Shown here: in pieces, positions 53,992 through 63,362 of the stretch
Layout of the letters: every line of letters starts with the position of its first letter
Position numbering within the stretch: position 1 is the first letter of the stretch
Origin: Desertimonas sp963772825
Lineage (GTDB): Bacteria > Actinomycetota > Acidimicrobiia > Acidimicrobiales > Ilumatobacteraceae
NCBI GenBank assembly: GCA_963772825.1
Contig: CAVYYX010000013.1
Location: 124,001-188,000 of the forward strand
Reading direction: 5' to 3'
DNA: 64,000 nt
Position numbers and translations under genes: made by a program
The notes under the pieces: model-generated
What the model was told of the DNA's origin: nothing
Database searches by the model: none
Seen by the model: only the letters and a program-made list of their open reading frames with translations

Positions 53992-55514
53992 GTGTACTCG
54001 ATCGTGAAGCCGACGATCTCGGCCCCGCTCGTCGGAGCGATCGGTTCGACGTGAACGTTGGCCGTGCGCCCGGAGCCCGTCAGCTCGAAGTCGAGAGTGC
54101 CGTCGGCGTTCGGCTCGGGTACTTCGCCGCTCCAGTCCGGGTTGGCCACGAGCAGCGCGGCGGCGAACGCCGCGGCGTCCATCAAGATGTTGCCGTCTTG
54201 ATGGTCAGGGTCCGCCGGGCCGGTGCTCAACACGTCTGGCGAGAACGCTCCGTCGGGGAGCACGAGCAGGGCGGGTTCGACTGGCTGCGTGTTCACCGGC
54301 TCTGTCGGTGCTGCGGCGGCACTGCTTGCCGGCCCAACGGTCTCCGGACTGGCCGACGTGACGGGCGCCAGCACTCGGGGCGCGGCGGTGGACGACGTTG
54401 TCGAACCGCCGCCGTCGCCATCTCGCGTCAGCGCCACGACGAGCGCCACGAGCGCCGCCAGCGCGACGAGTGTTCCGGCGACGATGGCGCCAGGCCGACG
54501 CCACCAGCTCGACGCTCGCCGCGGTGCGGCGGCGAGTTGCGTGCCGGTCAACGCAGATCCTGCCGCACCGCCGCCGGGCGACGTCAAGGGCGGTGACGAT
54601 GGCGGGACGATCGGCGGCGGCTTGCCTGCCTTGCCGGTGGCGACGGCTGCGCCGGCGATCCCGACGAGGGTCGCCGCGACCTCTTCCGCCGAGCTCGGGC
54701 GTTCGTCGGGGTTGCTCGCCACGAGCCGGGTGATCAGATCGACCAGCGCCTTGCTCGGCGCCCCGGGCCCGCTCGGGACGGTTCCGAGCAGTTCGGCCAC
54801 GTCGACCTGCTCGGTCGCCGCCCCGGCCATCGTCGTCGCCCGCCCGCCGGGGTCGCCGGCGAGCATCTCCAGCATCATCCGCCCGACCGGGTACAGGTCG
54901 GCTCGCCGGTCGAGCTGGGTGAGGCCCGCCGCCTGTTCGGGAGCGACATAGCCGGGCGACCCTGCGACCATCGTCAGCGCCGACTGGTCGAGTCCGCGGG
55001 CGAGCCCGAAGTCTCCCAGCACCACCGTCTCGTCGGCGGCCAGGCCGGGGATGTTGCGCTGCGTCGACGACGAGCGGATGAGCACGTTGGTCGGCTTCAC
55101 ATCACGATGCAGGTGGCCGCTGGCGTGGACATCGACGAGGGCGTAGGCCACCTCGGTGGCGATTCCCACGGTCTCCCGGGCATCGAAGCAGCGACCCTCC
55201 CGGCGGCGTTGCTCGATGCGGTCGCCGACGGTGCCCCGGTCGGCGTAGGCCATCACCAGGTAGGGCTGGCCGTCGGGTGTCTCGCCCATGTGGAAGCCGC
55301 GCACGATCCGCGGGCTCTCCACCGTCAGCAGCACTCTCGCTTCGGCGAGGAAGCGCCGACGCACGTCGTGGTCCCGACTCCAGTTGTCGGCGAGGATCTT
55401 GACGGCCACCTTGCGGTCGAGCACGTCGTCGAAGGCCAGCCACACGGTGGCGAACGAACCGGTGCCCAGGACACGCTCCAGTCGGTAGGGTCCAATCAGT
55501 TGACCGTCGGGCAC
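53988..55514 (-). CDS. Membrane Ser/Thr protein kinase heading the hut operon
   Basis: PknB-type kinase of 508 residues. LGTGSFATVWLA (P-loop), VAVKIL (lysine), HLHRDVKPTNVL (catalytic loop), GDFGLARG and GYVAPEQAAG are all intact. One membrane segment (PGAIVAGTLVALAALVALVVAL, about 335-356) leads to a Thr/Pro-rich stalk and a C-terminal extracellular domain of about 90 residues with no known sensor motif. GTG 55514 lies seven bases after TAGATT. The hutH start overlaps its stop, so kinase and histidine genes are one transcript. A role in sensing or regulation of the operon is inferred. Confidence 0.9.
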   Translation of the reverse strand: MPDGQLIGPYRLERVLGTGSFATVWLAFDDVLDRKVAVKILADNWSRDHDVRRRFLAEARVLLTVESPRIVRGFHMGETPDGQPYLVMAYADRGTVGDRIEQRRREGRCFDARETVGIATEVAYALVDVHASGHLHRDVKPTNVLIRSSSTQRNIPGLAADETVVLGDFGLARGLDQSALTMVAGSPGYVAPEQAAGLTQLDRRADLYPVGRMMLEMLAGDPGGRATTMAGAATEQVDVAELLGTVPSGPGAPSKALVDLITRLVASNPDERPSSAEEVAATLVGIAGAAVATGKAGKPPPIVPPSSPPLTSPGGGAAGSALTGTQLAAAPRRASSWWRRPGAIVAGTLVALAALVALVVALTRDGDGGGSTTSSTAAPRVLAPVTSASPETVGPASSAAAAPTEPVNTQPVEPALLVLPDGAFSPDVLSTGPADPDHQDGNILMDAAAFAAALLVANPDWSGEVPEPNADGTLDFELTGSGRTANVHVEPIAPTSGAEIVGFTIEYT

Positions 55515-55521
55515 GCGGCCG

Positions 55522-55527
55522 AATCTA
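55522..55527 (-). promoter_or_regulatory. -10 element of the kinase-hut operon (leaderless)
   Basis: TAGATT, seven bases, GTG. Only 25 bases separate the starts of the divergent kinase and sigma factor genes, so regulation may be shared. Confidence 0.5.
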
Positions 55528-55539
55528 GGAGAGTTTGGG

Positions 55540-56121
55540 GTGGACTTCGAAGAGATCGAGACCCTCGGCCGTCAGGCCGCTGGTGGAGACGCGGCGGCCC
55601 TCGACAAGTTGCTCGTCGGGGCCCGCCCCCTGATCCTCGCCCGGTGCCGGCGATTTCTGCCCAACCCACTCGACGCCGAAGAGGCAGCCCAGGACTCCCT
55701 GCTCGCCATCGCCCGCCGCGTCGGCACGTTCGAGGGGCGCTCGAAGTTCACCACGTGGATGTACCAGCTGACCACCAACGCGTCGATCGACACGTATCGC
55801 AAGCTGAAGCGACGCCGCAGCGTGCTCGAAGCACCACCTGACCTCGCCGCCGGCGGCTCGACACCGAGCGTCATTGCCGGTGCCCGGATCGACGTCCTCG
55901 ACGCCGCCGAGAAGCTCGACAACCGGCTCGTCGAGCCGGTGTTCCTGCGCGATCTGTGCGAGCTCGAGTACTCCGACATCGCCGAGCTGCTCGACATCCC
56001 CGTCGGCACCGTCAAGTCGCGCATCCACGACGGCAGGGCGCAGCTGCGCCACGCGCTGTATGGAACCCCGGGCGCGGAGCCGGCGAGCTCGTCGCACCGT
56101 CGGCGAGGCGACGACGAGTGA
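55540..56121 (+). CDS. ECF-type RNA polymerase sigma factor
   Basis: Protein of 193 residues. Sigma region 2 is NPLDAEEAAQDSLLAIARRVGTFEGRSKFTTWMYQLTTNASID (shown by DAEEAAQDSL and FTTWMYQLTTN), region 4 is ELEYSDIAELLDIPVGTVKSRIHDGR. The linker between is long and alanine-rich. GTG 55540 has AGGAG nine bases upstream. Its stop overlaps the GTG of a secreted protein gene, where an anti-sigma factor would often lie. That product has no cytoplasmic domain, so a classic anti-sigma is not apparent; the neighbouring kinase may take part in control. Confidence 0.88.
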   Translation: MDFEEIETLGRQAAGGDAAALDKLLVGARPLILARCRRFLPNPLDAEEAAQDSLLAIARRVGTFEGRSKFTTWMYQLTTNASIDTYRKLKRRRSVLEAPPDLAAGGSTPSVIAGARIDVLDAAEKLDNRLVEPVFLRDLCELEYSDIAELLDIPVGTVKSRIHDGRAQLRHALYGTPGAEPASSSHRRRGDDE

Positions 56122-57068
56122 CCGCGCCGCGGTTGGCCGCCGCCGCCATCGTGCTGTCGACGGTCACGGCGATCGCTGGTACGACACTGGCGGACGCCAC
56201 ATCGATCGACGATCGCAGCCCGGACAAGACGATCCCCACACTGCCGTCGACGACCGCTGGACCGGCGACGTCCGGATCCTCGACGACTGGCATCGGCGTA
56301 CCCGCCCAGGCGTCGCTGCCGCAGTTCTTCCCGGTCGTCAACAACGTGATCGGAGCTACCGGCGATGTCGCCAGCGAGCTGTCCGTGGTCGCCGACGTTC
56401 CAGAAGGGATCCTCTCCCCGGACGGCTCGTCGATCCGCCAGTTCTCCGTCGTCTACGACGCGTCCAATCAACAGTTCGTGGCCACGGCGACGTTCAGCAG
56501 CGATGCCACCGCCGAGGATGCGGTCGTTTTCTTCCAGGCGACGCTGTCCGCCGCCGGGTTCACCCCGGTCGCCGACAGCGGTGCTCCCGAGGGCAACGAA
56601 ACGTCCCGCGAGCTGCGCTTCGAGAACCCCAACTCGACGCTCGACGGTGCCGGCGTCGAGGTCGTCGTCGACGAGGGCGACCCGACCGACATCGAGCTGA
56701 CGATCACCGACTCGATCGGTGCCGACGTGCTCAACGCCTTCACGGGGTGGGCAGCCGGCATGCCACTGGTCCAGGCGTCGACGCCGCTGGCGGCGTCCAT
56801 CGACGTGGCCACGGATCCGGGATCCGGTGACCTGACGCTCACCTTGACCACGCAGTTCGCCGTGAGCGGATACACGCCCGACGAGCTTGCCGCGGCGCTG
56901 CGCTCGGCGTTGCCAGCGGGCGGCTTCTCCCTCGACGCCGACAGCGACCCGGGAACCGGCACGACGCTCGCGTTGCACCACCTCGCGATGGACGACGTGG
57001 GCGTCGAGGTCGGCGCCGACGATTCCGGCTCGGCGACGTTGACGCTGTCCGCGTCCGTGACGATCTAG
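56118..57068 (+). CDS. Secreted protein of unknown function, paralogue 1
   Basis: Protein of 316 residues: N-terminal signal segment (PRLAAAAIVLSTVTAIAGTTLA), a Thr/Ser/Pro linker, then a repeated alpha/beta domain. It shares with the next gene product the pattern VPEG or VPPG, FSVVYD or FNVFYY, and GWAAGMPL or GWPAGMPL, so the two are tandem paralogues. No cysteine pairs and no enzyme motif. GTG 56118 overlaps the sigma factor stop; likely co-expressed. Confidence 0.75.
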   Translation: MTAPRLAAAAIVLSTVTAIAGTTLADATSIDDRSPDKTIPTLPSTTAGPATSGSSTTGIGVPAQASLPQFFPVVNNVIGATGDVASELSVVADVPEGILSPDGSSIRQFSVVYDASNQQFVATATFSSDATAEDAVVFFQATLSAAGFTPVADSGAPEGNETSRELRFENPNSTLDGAGVEVVVDEGDPTDIELTITDSIGADVLNAFTGWAAGMPLVQASTPLAASIDVATDPGSGDLTLTLTTQFAVSGYTPDELAAALRSALPAGGFSLDADSDPGTGTTLALHHLAMDDVGVEVGADDSGSATLTLSASVTI

Positions 57069-57283
57069 CCACGGGGGCGCCGATCGGTAGTCGCCCGAGT
57101 GCTCGAGCGCGCCCGAGTGCGGCAAGGCCCCCAGCAGCACGCTCCGGAACTCGGGTGGGACCGTTGAGACTCCGCTGGCCGCCCAGAGTGCGGAACCTGA
57201 CGGCCACCTCCACCGTCGTAGATGTCGCCGTGCCGACTACCCTGTCGGCCGTCCGCCAGCAAACATCGAAAGGATTTCGCCGC

Positions 57284-58358
57284 GTGCGCCCTTCCCTCCT
57301 CCGTACCTCTGCCGTGCTCGCTGCCGTAGGCATCTCCGTCGTCACCTTCGGCACCGCCGGGGCGGCCGCCGAGCCCGGCGCCGCGACCACCACGGCTCCG
57401 CCGACCACCGCTCCCGCACCGACCACGACGGCAGCCGCGCCGACCACCGCCGCAGGGGCGCCGACCACCGCTGCCGCCGGGCCGACGACGACCGCCGCAG
57501 GGCGCCGACCACCGCCGCCGCCGGGCCGCGACGACCACCGTGGCCAGCGCTGCCGGGGTGCTCCCGGCGAACGCCACCATCGAGCAGATCCAGACCGCCG
57601 TCGTCGGCGTGTTCGGTCCCTCCACCGACGTCGTCGGCGAGCTGATCCCGTTCGTCGCCTCCGTGCCCCCCGGAGTCCCCACGCCGGACGCCTCGGTGGT
57701 CCAGGAGTTCAACGTGTTCTACTACCCCGACACGGAAGATCCGAGCTTCTCGTACTACTCGGCGACCCAGCTGCTGACCACCGATGTGCCCGCCCCCGAG
57801 TTGATCACCCTCTATCAGTCAGCGCTCCCCGCCGCCGGCTACGTGCAGATCGGCGACGAGGTGCGCAACGAGGACACCCGCCAGATCCGCGTGCTCACCT
57901 ACGAGATGGGCCAGCCGACGTCGGACCAAGATGAGCTCACCGTGATCATCGTCGACGAGACTTCGTCCACCCAGACCGACTACGTCCAGCTCGAGATCGA
58001 CTACGGCCTCGACCCCGCCGTCGTGCAGATGTACAGCGGTTGGCCCGCGGGGATGCCGCTGATCGAGGGGCTGCCGGTGGAAGGCGCCGACCTCACGACG
58101 TCCAACTTCGGTGGCGACATCACGCTTCGTCTGTCGAATCGCTACTCCGTGCCCATCGCCTACGCCGAGGCGTTCCCGCAGTTCGAGGCCGGTCTCGCGA
58201 GCACGAGCTACACGATCGACCCCGAGTCGGATCCGGCCGAGGGCTACTTCGATCTCGTCGGTGGCGAGCTCCAAGACGTCACGGTCTTCATGAGCGAGGG
58301 CTTTCCCGAGGGCACGACGAACTTGTCGATCGACACCTCATTTGACATCGTGGCCTGA
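57284..58358 (+). CDS. Secreted protein of unknown function, paralogue 2 (frameshift near 57510)
   Basis: About 357 residues. Signal peptide SLLRTSAVLAAVGISVVTFG, a Thr/Pro/Ala linker encoded by an imperfect repeat at 57390-57535, and a domain homologous to paralogue 1 (GELIPFVASVPPGVP, QEFNVFYYPD, YSGWPAGMPLIEG). The linker repeat contains a unit GCAGGGGCGCC and a second one with one G fewer, which breaks the frame, so at least one base is probably missing. GTG 57284 has GAAAGGA upstream. The 215-bp gap before it holds a TACCCT hexamer (57238) and nothing else clear. Confidence 0.7.
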
Positions 58359-59142
58359 GTGACGAGATCCTCCGCAGCGCCCGGTCGGGCCGCGACCGAC
58401 GCTGCGGAGGGACTCTCGTTCGAGCACGTCGCGATGACGTTTCCGGACGGCACCGAGGCCGTCGCTGACGCCACGTTCAGCGTCGCCGGCGGCGAGTTCG
58501 TCGCTGTCGTCGGTCCGTCCGGCTGCGGCAAGTCGACGCTGTTGCGGATCGCATCGGGCTTGCTCGAACCGACGGGCGGATCGATCGACATCGATCGTCG
58601 AGGGATCGGCTACGTCTTCCAGGATCCGACGTTGATGCCCTGGCGCACGGTCCGCGGCAACGTCGAGCTGCTCGCCGAGCTGCACGGCCTGCGGCGTGAC
58701 GAGCGCAGGCTGGCGGCCCAACGGGCGATCGACCTCGTCGGGACTCACCGGCTTCGAGGACCACTACCCAAGGTCGTTGTCGGGCGGGATGCGGATGCGT
58801 TGCTCGCTGGCCCGGACGCTGACGCTGCAACCACCGATCATGCTGTTCGACGAACCGTTCGGGGCGGTCGACGAGATCACCAGGGAACGTCTCAACGAGG
58901 AGACCCTGCGCCTCTTCGAGCAGCAGCAGTTCGCCGGACTGTTCATCACCCACTCGATCTCAGAAGCGGTGTTCCTGAGCACTCGCGTCCTGGTGATGTC
59001 GCCACGGCCCGGCCGCATCGTCGCCGAGATCGCTGTGCCGTTCGCCTACCCCCGCGATCCCGACCTGCGCTTCGATGCCCACTTCGGAGCGATCAGCTCC
59101 GAGGTGTCCCACGCCCTGCGAGCCGGCCATGAGCCTTCCTGA
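58359..59142 (+). CDS. NitT/TauT-type ABC transporter ATPase (frameshifted near 58740)
   Basis: ATPase of 260 residues once one extra base near 58740 is removed. Walker A GPSGCGKST, Q-loop VFQDPTLMPW, signature LSGGMRMRC, Walker B IMLFDEPFGAVD, H-loop ITHSISEA. The MPWRTV and LSGGMRMR forms are typical of the nitrate/sulfonate/thiamine-precursor class. It starts right at the stop of the secreted paralogue gene. The stop overlaps the permease start region. Confidence 0.87.
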
Positions 59143-60015
59143 CCCCGCCGGCCGACGGCGGCGGCGCCGGTGGTCGTCGAGGCACCGGTCGTCCGCAGCG
59201 AACCGCGCCCGACCGTGGTGCGCAGGACCGTCTCGGCGGTCGTGCCGCCGTTGGTCGTACTCGCGCTGCTGGTCGGCGTGTGGTACTTCGTCTCCTACGT
59301 CGTCCTCGACCCGCGCCGACGGTTCCTCCTGCACCCGCCGCACGAGGTCGTACGCGAGGGCTTCCTCGACGGAAACAACTTCGCCGAGATCCTCGACGGC
59401 TTGTGGTCGAGCGTCCGGGTGGCCACGGTTGGTCTCGCGGTCTCGATCGTCCTCGGCGTCGCCATCGCCGTGCTGATGAGTCAGGCCAAGATCATCGAAC
59501 GGGCGTGGTTCCCGTTCCTCGTGACGCTGCAGGCGATCCCGATCCTCGCTCTCGTGCCGATGATCCAGTTCTGGTTCGGGACGGACTGGCGGGCTCGCGT
59601 CCTCGTGTGCGTGATCATCTCGTTCTTCCCGATCGTGCTCAACACCCTGTTCGGGTTGCTGTCGGCCGATCCCGGCCTGCATGACCTGATCACCCTCCAC
59701 CGAGGCGGTCGCTGGACCCGGCTCACCAAGGTGATGTTCCCGAGTGCCCTGCCGGCGATGTTCGCCGGGCTGCGCATCGCTGCCGGGCTGTCCGTGATCG
59801 GGGCCATCGTCGGTGACTTCTTCTTCGGCCTCGGTGACCGCGGCCTCGGGCAGTTGATCCGCCTCTACTCGTCGAACACGAACTATGGCGAACAACTGCT
59901 CGCGGCTGTCATCATGTCGTCCCTACTCGGGATCGCGGTGTTCTTGTCGTTCGGCGCCCTACAGAACGCCGTGATCGGGAAGTGGTACGACTCGAAATCA
60001 GGCGGCGGCCGCTGA
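59129..60015 (+). CDS. NitT/TauT-type ABC transporter permease (frameshifted near 59153)
   Basis: About 295 residues, six membrane segments. LLGTLFGLLS-like NTLFGLLSADPGLHDLITLH and the EAA-type loop FPSALPAMFAGLRIAAGLSVIGAIVGDF are typical of SsuC/ThiX-like permeases. The frame from ATG 59129 (MSLPDPAG) joins APVVVEAPVVRSEP after one missing base near 59153; adding it gives 296 codons. If the N-terminus is ignored, GTG 59170 would be the start. Confidence 0.87.
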
Positions 60016-60041
60016 GCCACCGTGACCCCCAGGAGCCTCCC

Positions 60042-61164
60042 ATGAGCAACCAACGAGCAGCGGCCGGACTACTCGCCGCCGCCGTCGTCGCTGTCGCTAC
60101 CGGCCGCGACCCAGGCGACGACGCAACCGGACGGCGAGCCGGTCGATCTCGCCGGCGTGTGCCCGGAGACGATCGTCATCCAGACCGACTGGTTCCCCGA
60201 GTCGGAATATGGCGCCGTGTACAACCTGCTCGGCGACGACTACGAGGTCGACGTCGACAACAAGATGGTGACCGGCTCGCTGATCTCGGAAGGACAGCCG
60301 ACCGGCGTCGACATCGAGATTCGCGCCGGTGGCGCCGCCGGGAGCGGCGACGTCGAGACGTTGACGTACACCGACGACGCCATCACGTTGGCCTTCGGAA
60401 CGACCGATGGACAGATCCTCGCCTGGGAGAACACCCCGCTGATGTCGGTCGTCGCGCCGCTGGAGATCAGCCCGCTGATGATCATGTGGGACCCCGAGAC
60501 GTACCCCGAGATCACGTCGATCGCCGACCTCGGCGAGCAGGACATCACGATCAACGCGTTCGGCGGGCAGACGTTCACGACCGTGCTCGCCGCGATGGGC
60601 GTACTCTCCGAGGACCAAGTCGATCCGTCCTACGACGGCGGACCGTCGCGCTTCATCTCCGAGGGCGGATCGATTGCCCAGCAGGGCTTTGTCTCGTCGG
60701 AACCCTTCCTGTACGAGGAGGTCTACGAGGACTGGTTGCGTCCCGTCGACTACGAGCTGATCCACGACGCCGGCTTCCAGACGTACTCGCAGACGCTGGC
60801 CATCAGGCCCGACGATCTCGAGACGCTGCGTGCCTGCCTCGAAGTCTTCGTGCCGGTGGTCCAGCGCTCGGCGGTCGAGTTCGTCACCGATCCGGCCCGC
60901 ACGAACGCAGCGATCGTCGACATCGTCGAGCGCTACGACTCGTTCTGGGTCTACACGCCCGAACTCGCCGAGTTCTCCGTGGCGACGCAGGCCGAGCTCG
61001 GCCTGACCGGCAACGGGCCCGACGACGTGATCGGCAACCTCGACCCGGCGCGCGTCGAAACACTGCTCCAGCAGGTGCGTGACGCCGGTCTCGAAGTGCC
61101 CGATGACCTGACCGCCGAGCAGCTCTACACCAACGAGTTCATCGACGACGGCGTCGGTCTGTGA
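60042..61164 (+). CDS. NMT1-like ABC substrate-binding protein (frameshifted near 60098)
   Basis: About 373 residues after one extra base near 60098 is removed: signal peptide SNQRAAAGLLAAAVVAVALPA, then VCPETIVIQTDWFPESEYGAVYNLLG, DITINAFGGQTF and GSIAQQGFVSSEPFLYEE. Resembles NMT1/THI5-like binding proteins for pyrimidine-type or sulfonate ligands; the cargo is not evident. ATG 60042 has AGGAGCC upstream. The stop overlaps the PTPS-like gene (GTGA), tying the transporter to that enzyme. Confidence 0.82.
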
Positions 61165-61535
61165 AGCTGACGATGACCGCCGCAATCCAGGCCCGCTGGG
61201 CGCACCGCGTCGACGGTCTGATCCACTCCCACGCCTGGACCGTCGAGGCAACCGTCGAAGGCCCAGCCGACGTCGACAAGGTGATCCCGGCGGACGACCT
61301 CGAGCGACTGCTCCAGCACCACGTCGGGCATTGGGTCGGGCACTACCTCACCGACGAGGACGTCGGTGTCTGGCAGAGCTACACACCACTCGTCTGGGAT
61401 CGCGAGCCGACGGTCGAGGAGATCGTCCGCCAGCTCTGGCGGGAGCTCGAAGCCGAGGTCGAGGGCCTCGTCGAGGTCGCCCTGCACGAGTCCACCGAGT
61501 TCGACCGCTCGCGCACCGTCCGACTCCGGGCGTGA
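61161..61535 (+). CDS. 6-pyruvoyl-tetrahydropterin synthase (QueD)-like protein
   Basis: Protein of 124 residues. WAHRVDGLIHSHAWTVEATVEG gives the three zinc-binding histidines (H15, H23 and H25 approximately) of the PTPS fold; VIPADDLERLLQHHVGHWVGHYL and ALHESTEFDRSRTVRL match the later part with the family glutamate. The catalytic cysteine normally present before HxH is missing, the loop being only GLIHSH. So the QueD or PTPS reaction is doubtful, and a different pterin-like substrate is possible. Overlap with the binding-protein gene suggests a joint pathway. Confidence 0.75.
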   Translation: MKLTMTAAIQARWAHRVDGLIHSHAWTVEATVEGPADVDKVIPADDLERLLQHHVGHWVGHYLTDEDVGVWQSYTPLVWDREPTVEEIVRQLWRELEAEVEGLVEVALHESTEFDRSRTVRLRA

Positions 61536-61601
61536 TCGATTTCAGCGAGTCGCGGAGCGAGTGCTTGAACACCGAGCGCCAATGCGCGACAACTGGTGGT
61601 G

Positions 61602-61739
61602 ATGGACGACAACCGGCAGTGCCCGTACTGCGACCTCGTCTTCAGCTACCACAACGAGGTCAAGGACCACATCCTCCACGATCACCCGACGCACGCCGAG
61701 GTCGTCGCCGGGATCGAACCGCACGAGCTGCCCCACTGA
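61602..61739 (+). CDS. Tiny C2H2-type zinc-finger protein
   Basis: 45 residues from ATG 61602 (GTG 61596 or 61599 in frame would add two or one residue). CPYCDLVFSYHNEVKDHILHDHP has the C-x2-C ... H-x3-4-H layout of a C2H2 finger, and the composition and wobble bases look coding. A single finger on such a small protein suggests RNA, DNA or protein contact. Possibly co-transcribed with the PTPS-like gene, 66 bases upstream. Role unknown. Confidence 0.65.
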   Translation: MDDNRQCPYCDLVFSYHNEVKDHILHDHPTHAEVVAGIEPHELPH

Positions 61740-61743
61740 GGAT

Positions 61744-61800
61744 TGCGTTCCCCGGCCACGCAGGCCGTTGCTGGGCGCTCCTCGGCTGGCGCCTCGTCGC
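61744..61800 (-). repeat. Dispersed repeat C, copy 4 (solo)
   Basis: 57-bp copy whose GGGGAACGCA end does not touch a start codon, unlike the copies at 6587 and 36061. Confidence 0.7.
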
Positions 61801-61842
61801 TGTGTCGGAGCACGGGTTCAATGACGTTCATGGCGTTCCGCG

Positions 61843-62883
61843 ATGAGTGAGCTGCGTCGCGCCGTCGTCGTGGGCATCGACGTCGGAGGCACGAAGACCA
61901 ACGCCACGGTCGTCGCCCTCGACGGCACGTTTCTCGTCGATCACATGGCCGAGGTCCCCAGCCTCGTCGGCGACGGTCCCGACGCCGCCCTCGACGCCAT
62001 CGTCACGGCGACGAAGGTCGCCCTCGACGCCGGCGGCGTCGCCGACGCGGTCGTGCTCGCCGTCGGACTTGACACACCCGGCCCGGCTAGCGCCACGGGT
62101 GTCATCTCGTCGAAGGGCTCGACGAACTTCCAGCAGCCGGCGTGGCGCGGCTACGACATCCGCTCGGCCGCCGAGTCACGTCTCGGCGTGCCCGTGCTCT
62201 ACAACAACGACGGCAACGCCGCCGCCTTGTACGCCCACGAGCACCTCTTCGGCGTCGACTCGCCGCATCGCTCGTCGGTTGCCGCGGTGGTCGGCACCGG
62301 GCTCGGGGGCGGGGTTGTCGAGCGCGGCGCGATCGTGCGCGGTGCGGCGGGAATGGCCGGCGAGTTCGGCCACGTGCCGATCCCGATGGACGGCCTCCTC
62401 GAACCGGATCAACCGATCCCGACCTGCAACTGCGGCCTTTCCGGCGATCTCGAATCGGTCGCCTCGTTGAGCGGCATCGAACGGAACCTTCTGCGCTACT
62501 GGATCGCCCGATACCCAGACCACCCGCTCGCCGAGCTCGCGGCGAGATCGCCGAGCGCTGCGGGCCGCGCCGTACGCGCCTATGGGGAGGACGGCGACGA
62601 GATGGCGTTGCGGATCTTCGCCCAACAGGCCGCGGCGATCGGACGGATGTTCACGATTGCCTCCAACTACACCGACCCGGACGCCTACTTCGTCGGCGGA
62701 GGCGTCGTCGAGTCGGCGGCGCACTTCCGCGACTGGTTCCTCGAGGGCGTTCGCAACGCCACCGGACTGCGCGACGAGCAACGGGCCGTGGCCCAGTTCG
62801 CGGTGGTCGCCGACCTCGACATGGCCGGGGCGAGGGGCTCGGCGCTCGCCGCCCTCCGGGCAATTCACCCAGAACTGTCCTGA
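61843..62883 (+). CDS. ROK family sugar kinase
   Basis: Protein of 346 residues. ATP-binding GIDVGGTKTNATVV at the start, NNDGNAAALYAHE, GTGLGGGVV, GEFGHVPIP, and the zinc-binding CNCGLSGDLES (third ligand altered from the usual CGxxGCxE). Phosphorylates glucose or a related sugar in the cytoplasm. ATG 61843 is the natural start. No N-terminal helix-turn-helix, so a kinase rather than a regulator. Confidence 0.9.
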   Translation: MSELRRAVVVGIDVGGTKTNATVVALDGTFLVDHMAEVPSLVGDGPDAALDAIVTATKVALDAGGVADAVVLAVGLDTPGPASATGVISSKGSTNFQQPAWRGYDIRSAAESRLGVPVLYNNDGNAAALYAHEHLFGVDSPHRSSVAAVVGTGLGGGVVERGAIVRGAAGMAGEFGHVPIPMDGLLEPDQPIPTCNCGLSGDLESVASLSGIERNLLRYWIARYPDHPLAELAARSPSAAGRAVRAYGEDGDEMALRIFAQQAAAIGRMFTIASNYTDPDAYFVGGGVVESAAHFRDWFLEGVRNATGLRDEQRAVAQFAVVADLDMAGARGSALAALRAIHPELS

Positions 62884-62912
62884 GCGGTTTCGTTACCTGC
62901 GGCGATGACTAA

Positions 62913-63263
62913 AAAGCAGCCGGTGACCTGCGGTTTCCTTGTGCCATCAATGGCCACCGTTTACCCCTGTTTACCGACGCGCTGTGTTACTTCTGTGTTA
63001 TCGACAACCCCGACGAGCCCGGCTTCGAGTGCTCGTCTCGTGACGTCCTGGGTGTCGTCGGCGCCGAACTGGTCGAGCTCGTCCTCCACTCGTTTGTCGG
63101 TGACGACACCACCGTCGAGGAGCGCCAGATGGTCACGCGGATCGGCTGCCGCACTCGGCAACCCAGCCTACGTTCACTCGATCAGCTCGACCCGACGATC
63201 GCCGACGACGTCACCCGTCGATTGATCGACGTGCTCGGGGATTGCGTGTCAACCGTCCGATAA
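62913..63263 (+). pseudogene. Coding-like stretch without a start codon
   Basis: The frame 62913-63263 has no ATG, GTG or TTG near its front but shows strong third-position G+C from about 62975 and reads ALCYFCVIDNPDEPGFECSSRDVLG and LVELVLHSFVGDD, ending STVR at TAA 63263. The N-terminal part may be in another frame (ATG 62905). I regard it as a damaged or frameshifted small gene of unknown function. The surrounding 62884-63362 holds nothing else clear. Confidence 0.3.
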
Positions 63264-63362
63264 GAAGTCGATATTCCCTTGTCGGCGCCGTCGATGCTGC
63301 GAAGACTGGCCGCCGGCGGTCCCGAATCTCGGAACTGACCGCTCGGCGAGAGGGGGACTCAG

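Noticed and set aside
57390..57535. Short tandem repeats that might be a CRISPR or regulatory array
   Set aside because: They encode a Thr/Pro/Ala linker in the secreted paralogue; unit length is irregular and there are no unique spacers.
58200..58360. Thiamine or other riboswitch ahead of the NitT/TauT-type transporter
   Set aside because: The ATPase gene begins directly at the preceding stop codon, so there is no leader, and no conserved riboswitch core was visible.
62905..63225. Plus-strand frame beginning MTKKQPV as a stand-alone gene
   Set aside because: After the first 20 codons its codon use is poor, while the neighbouring frame to 63263 has strong third-position G+C.
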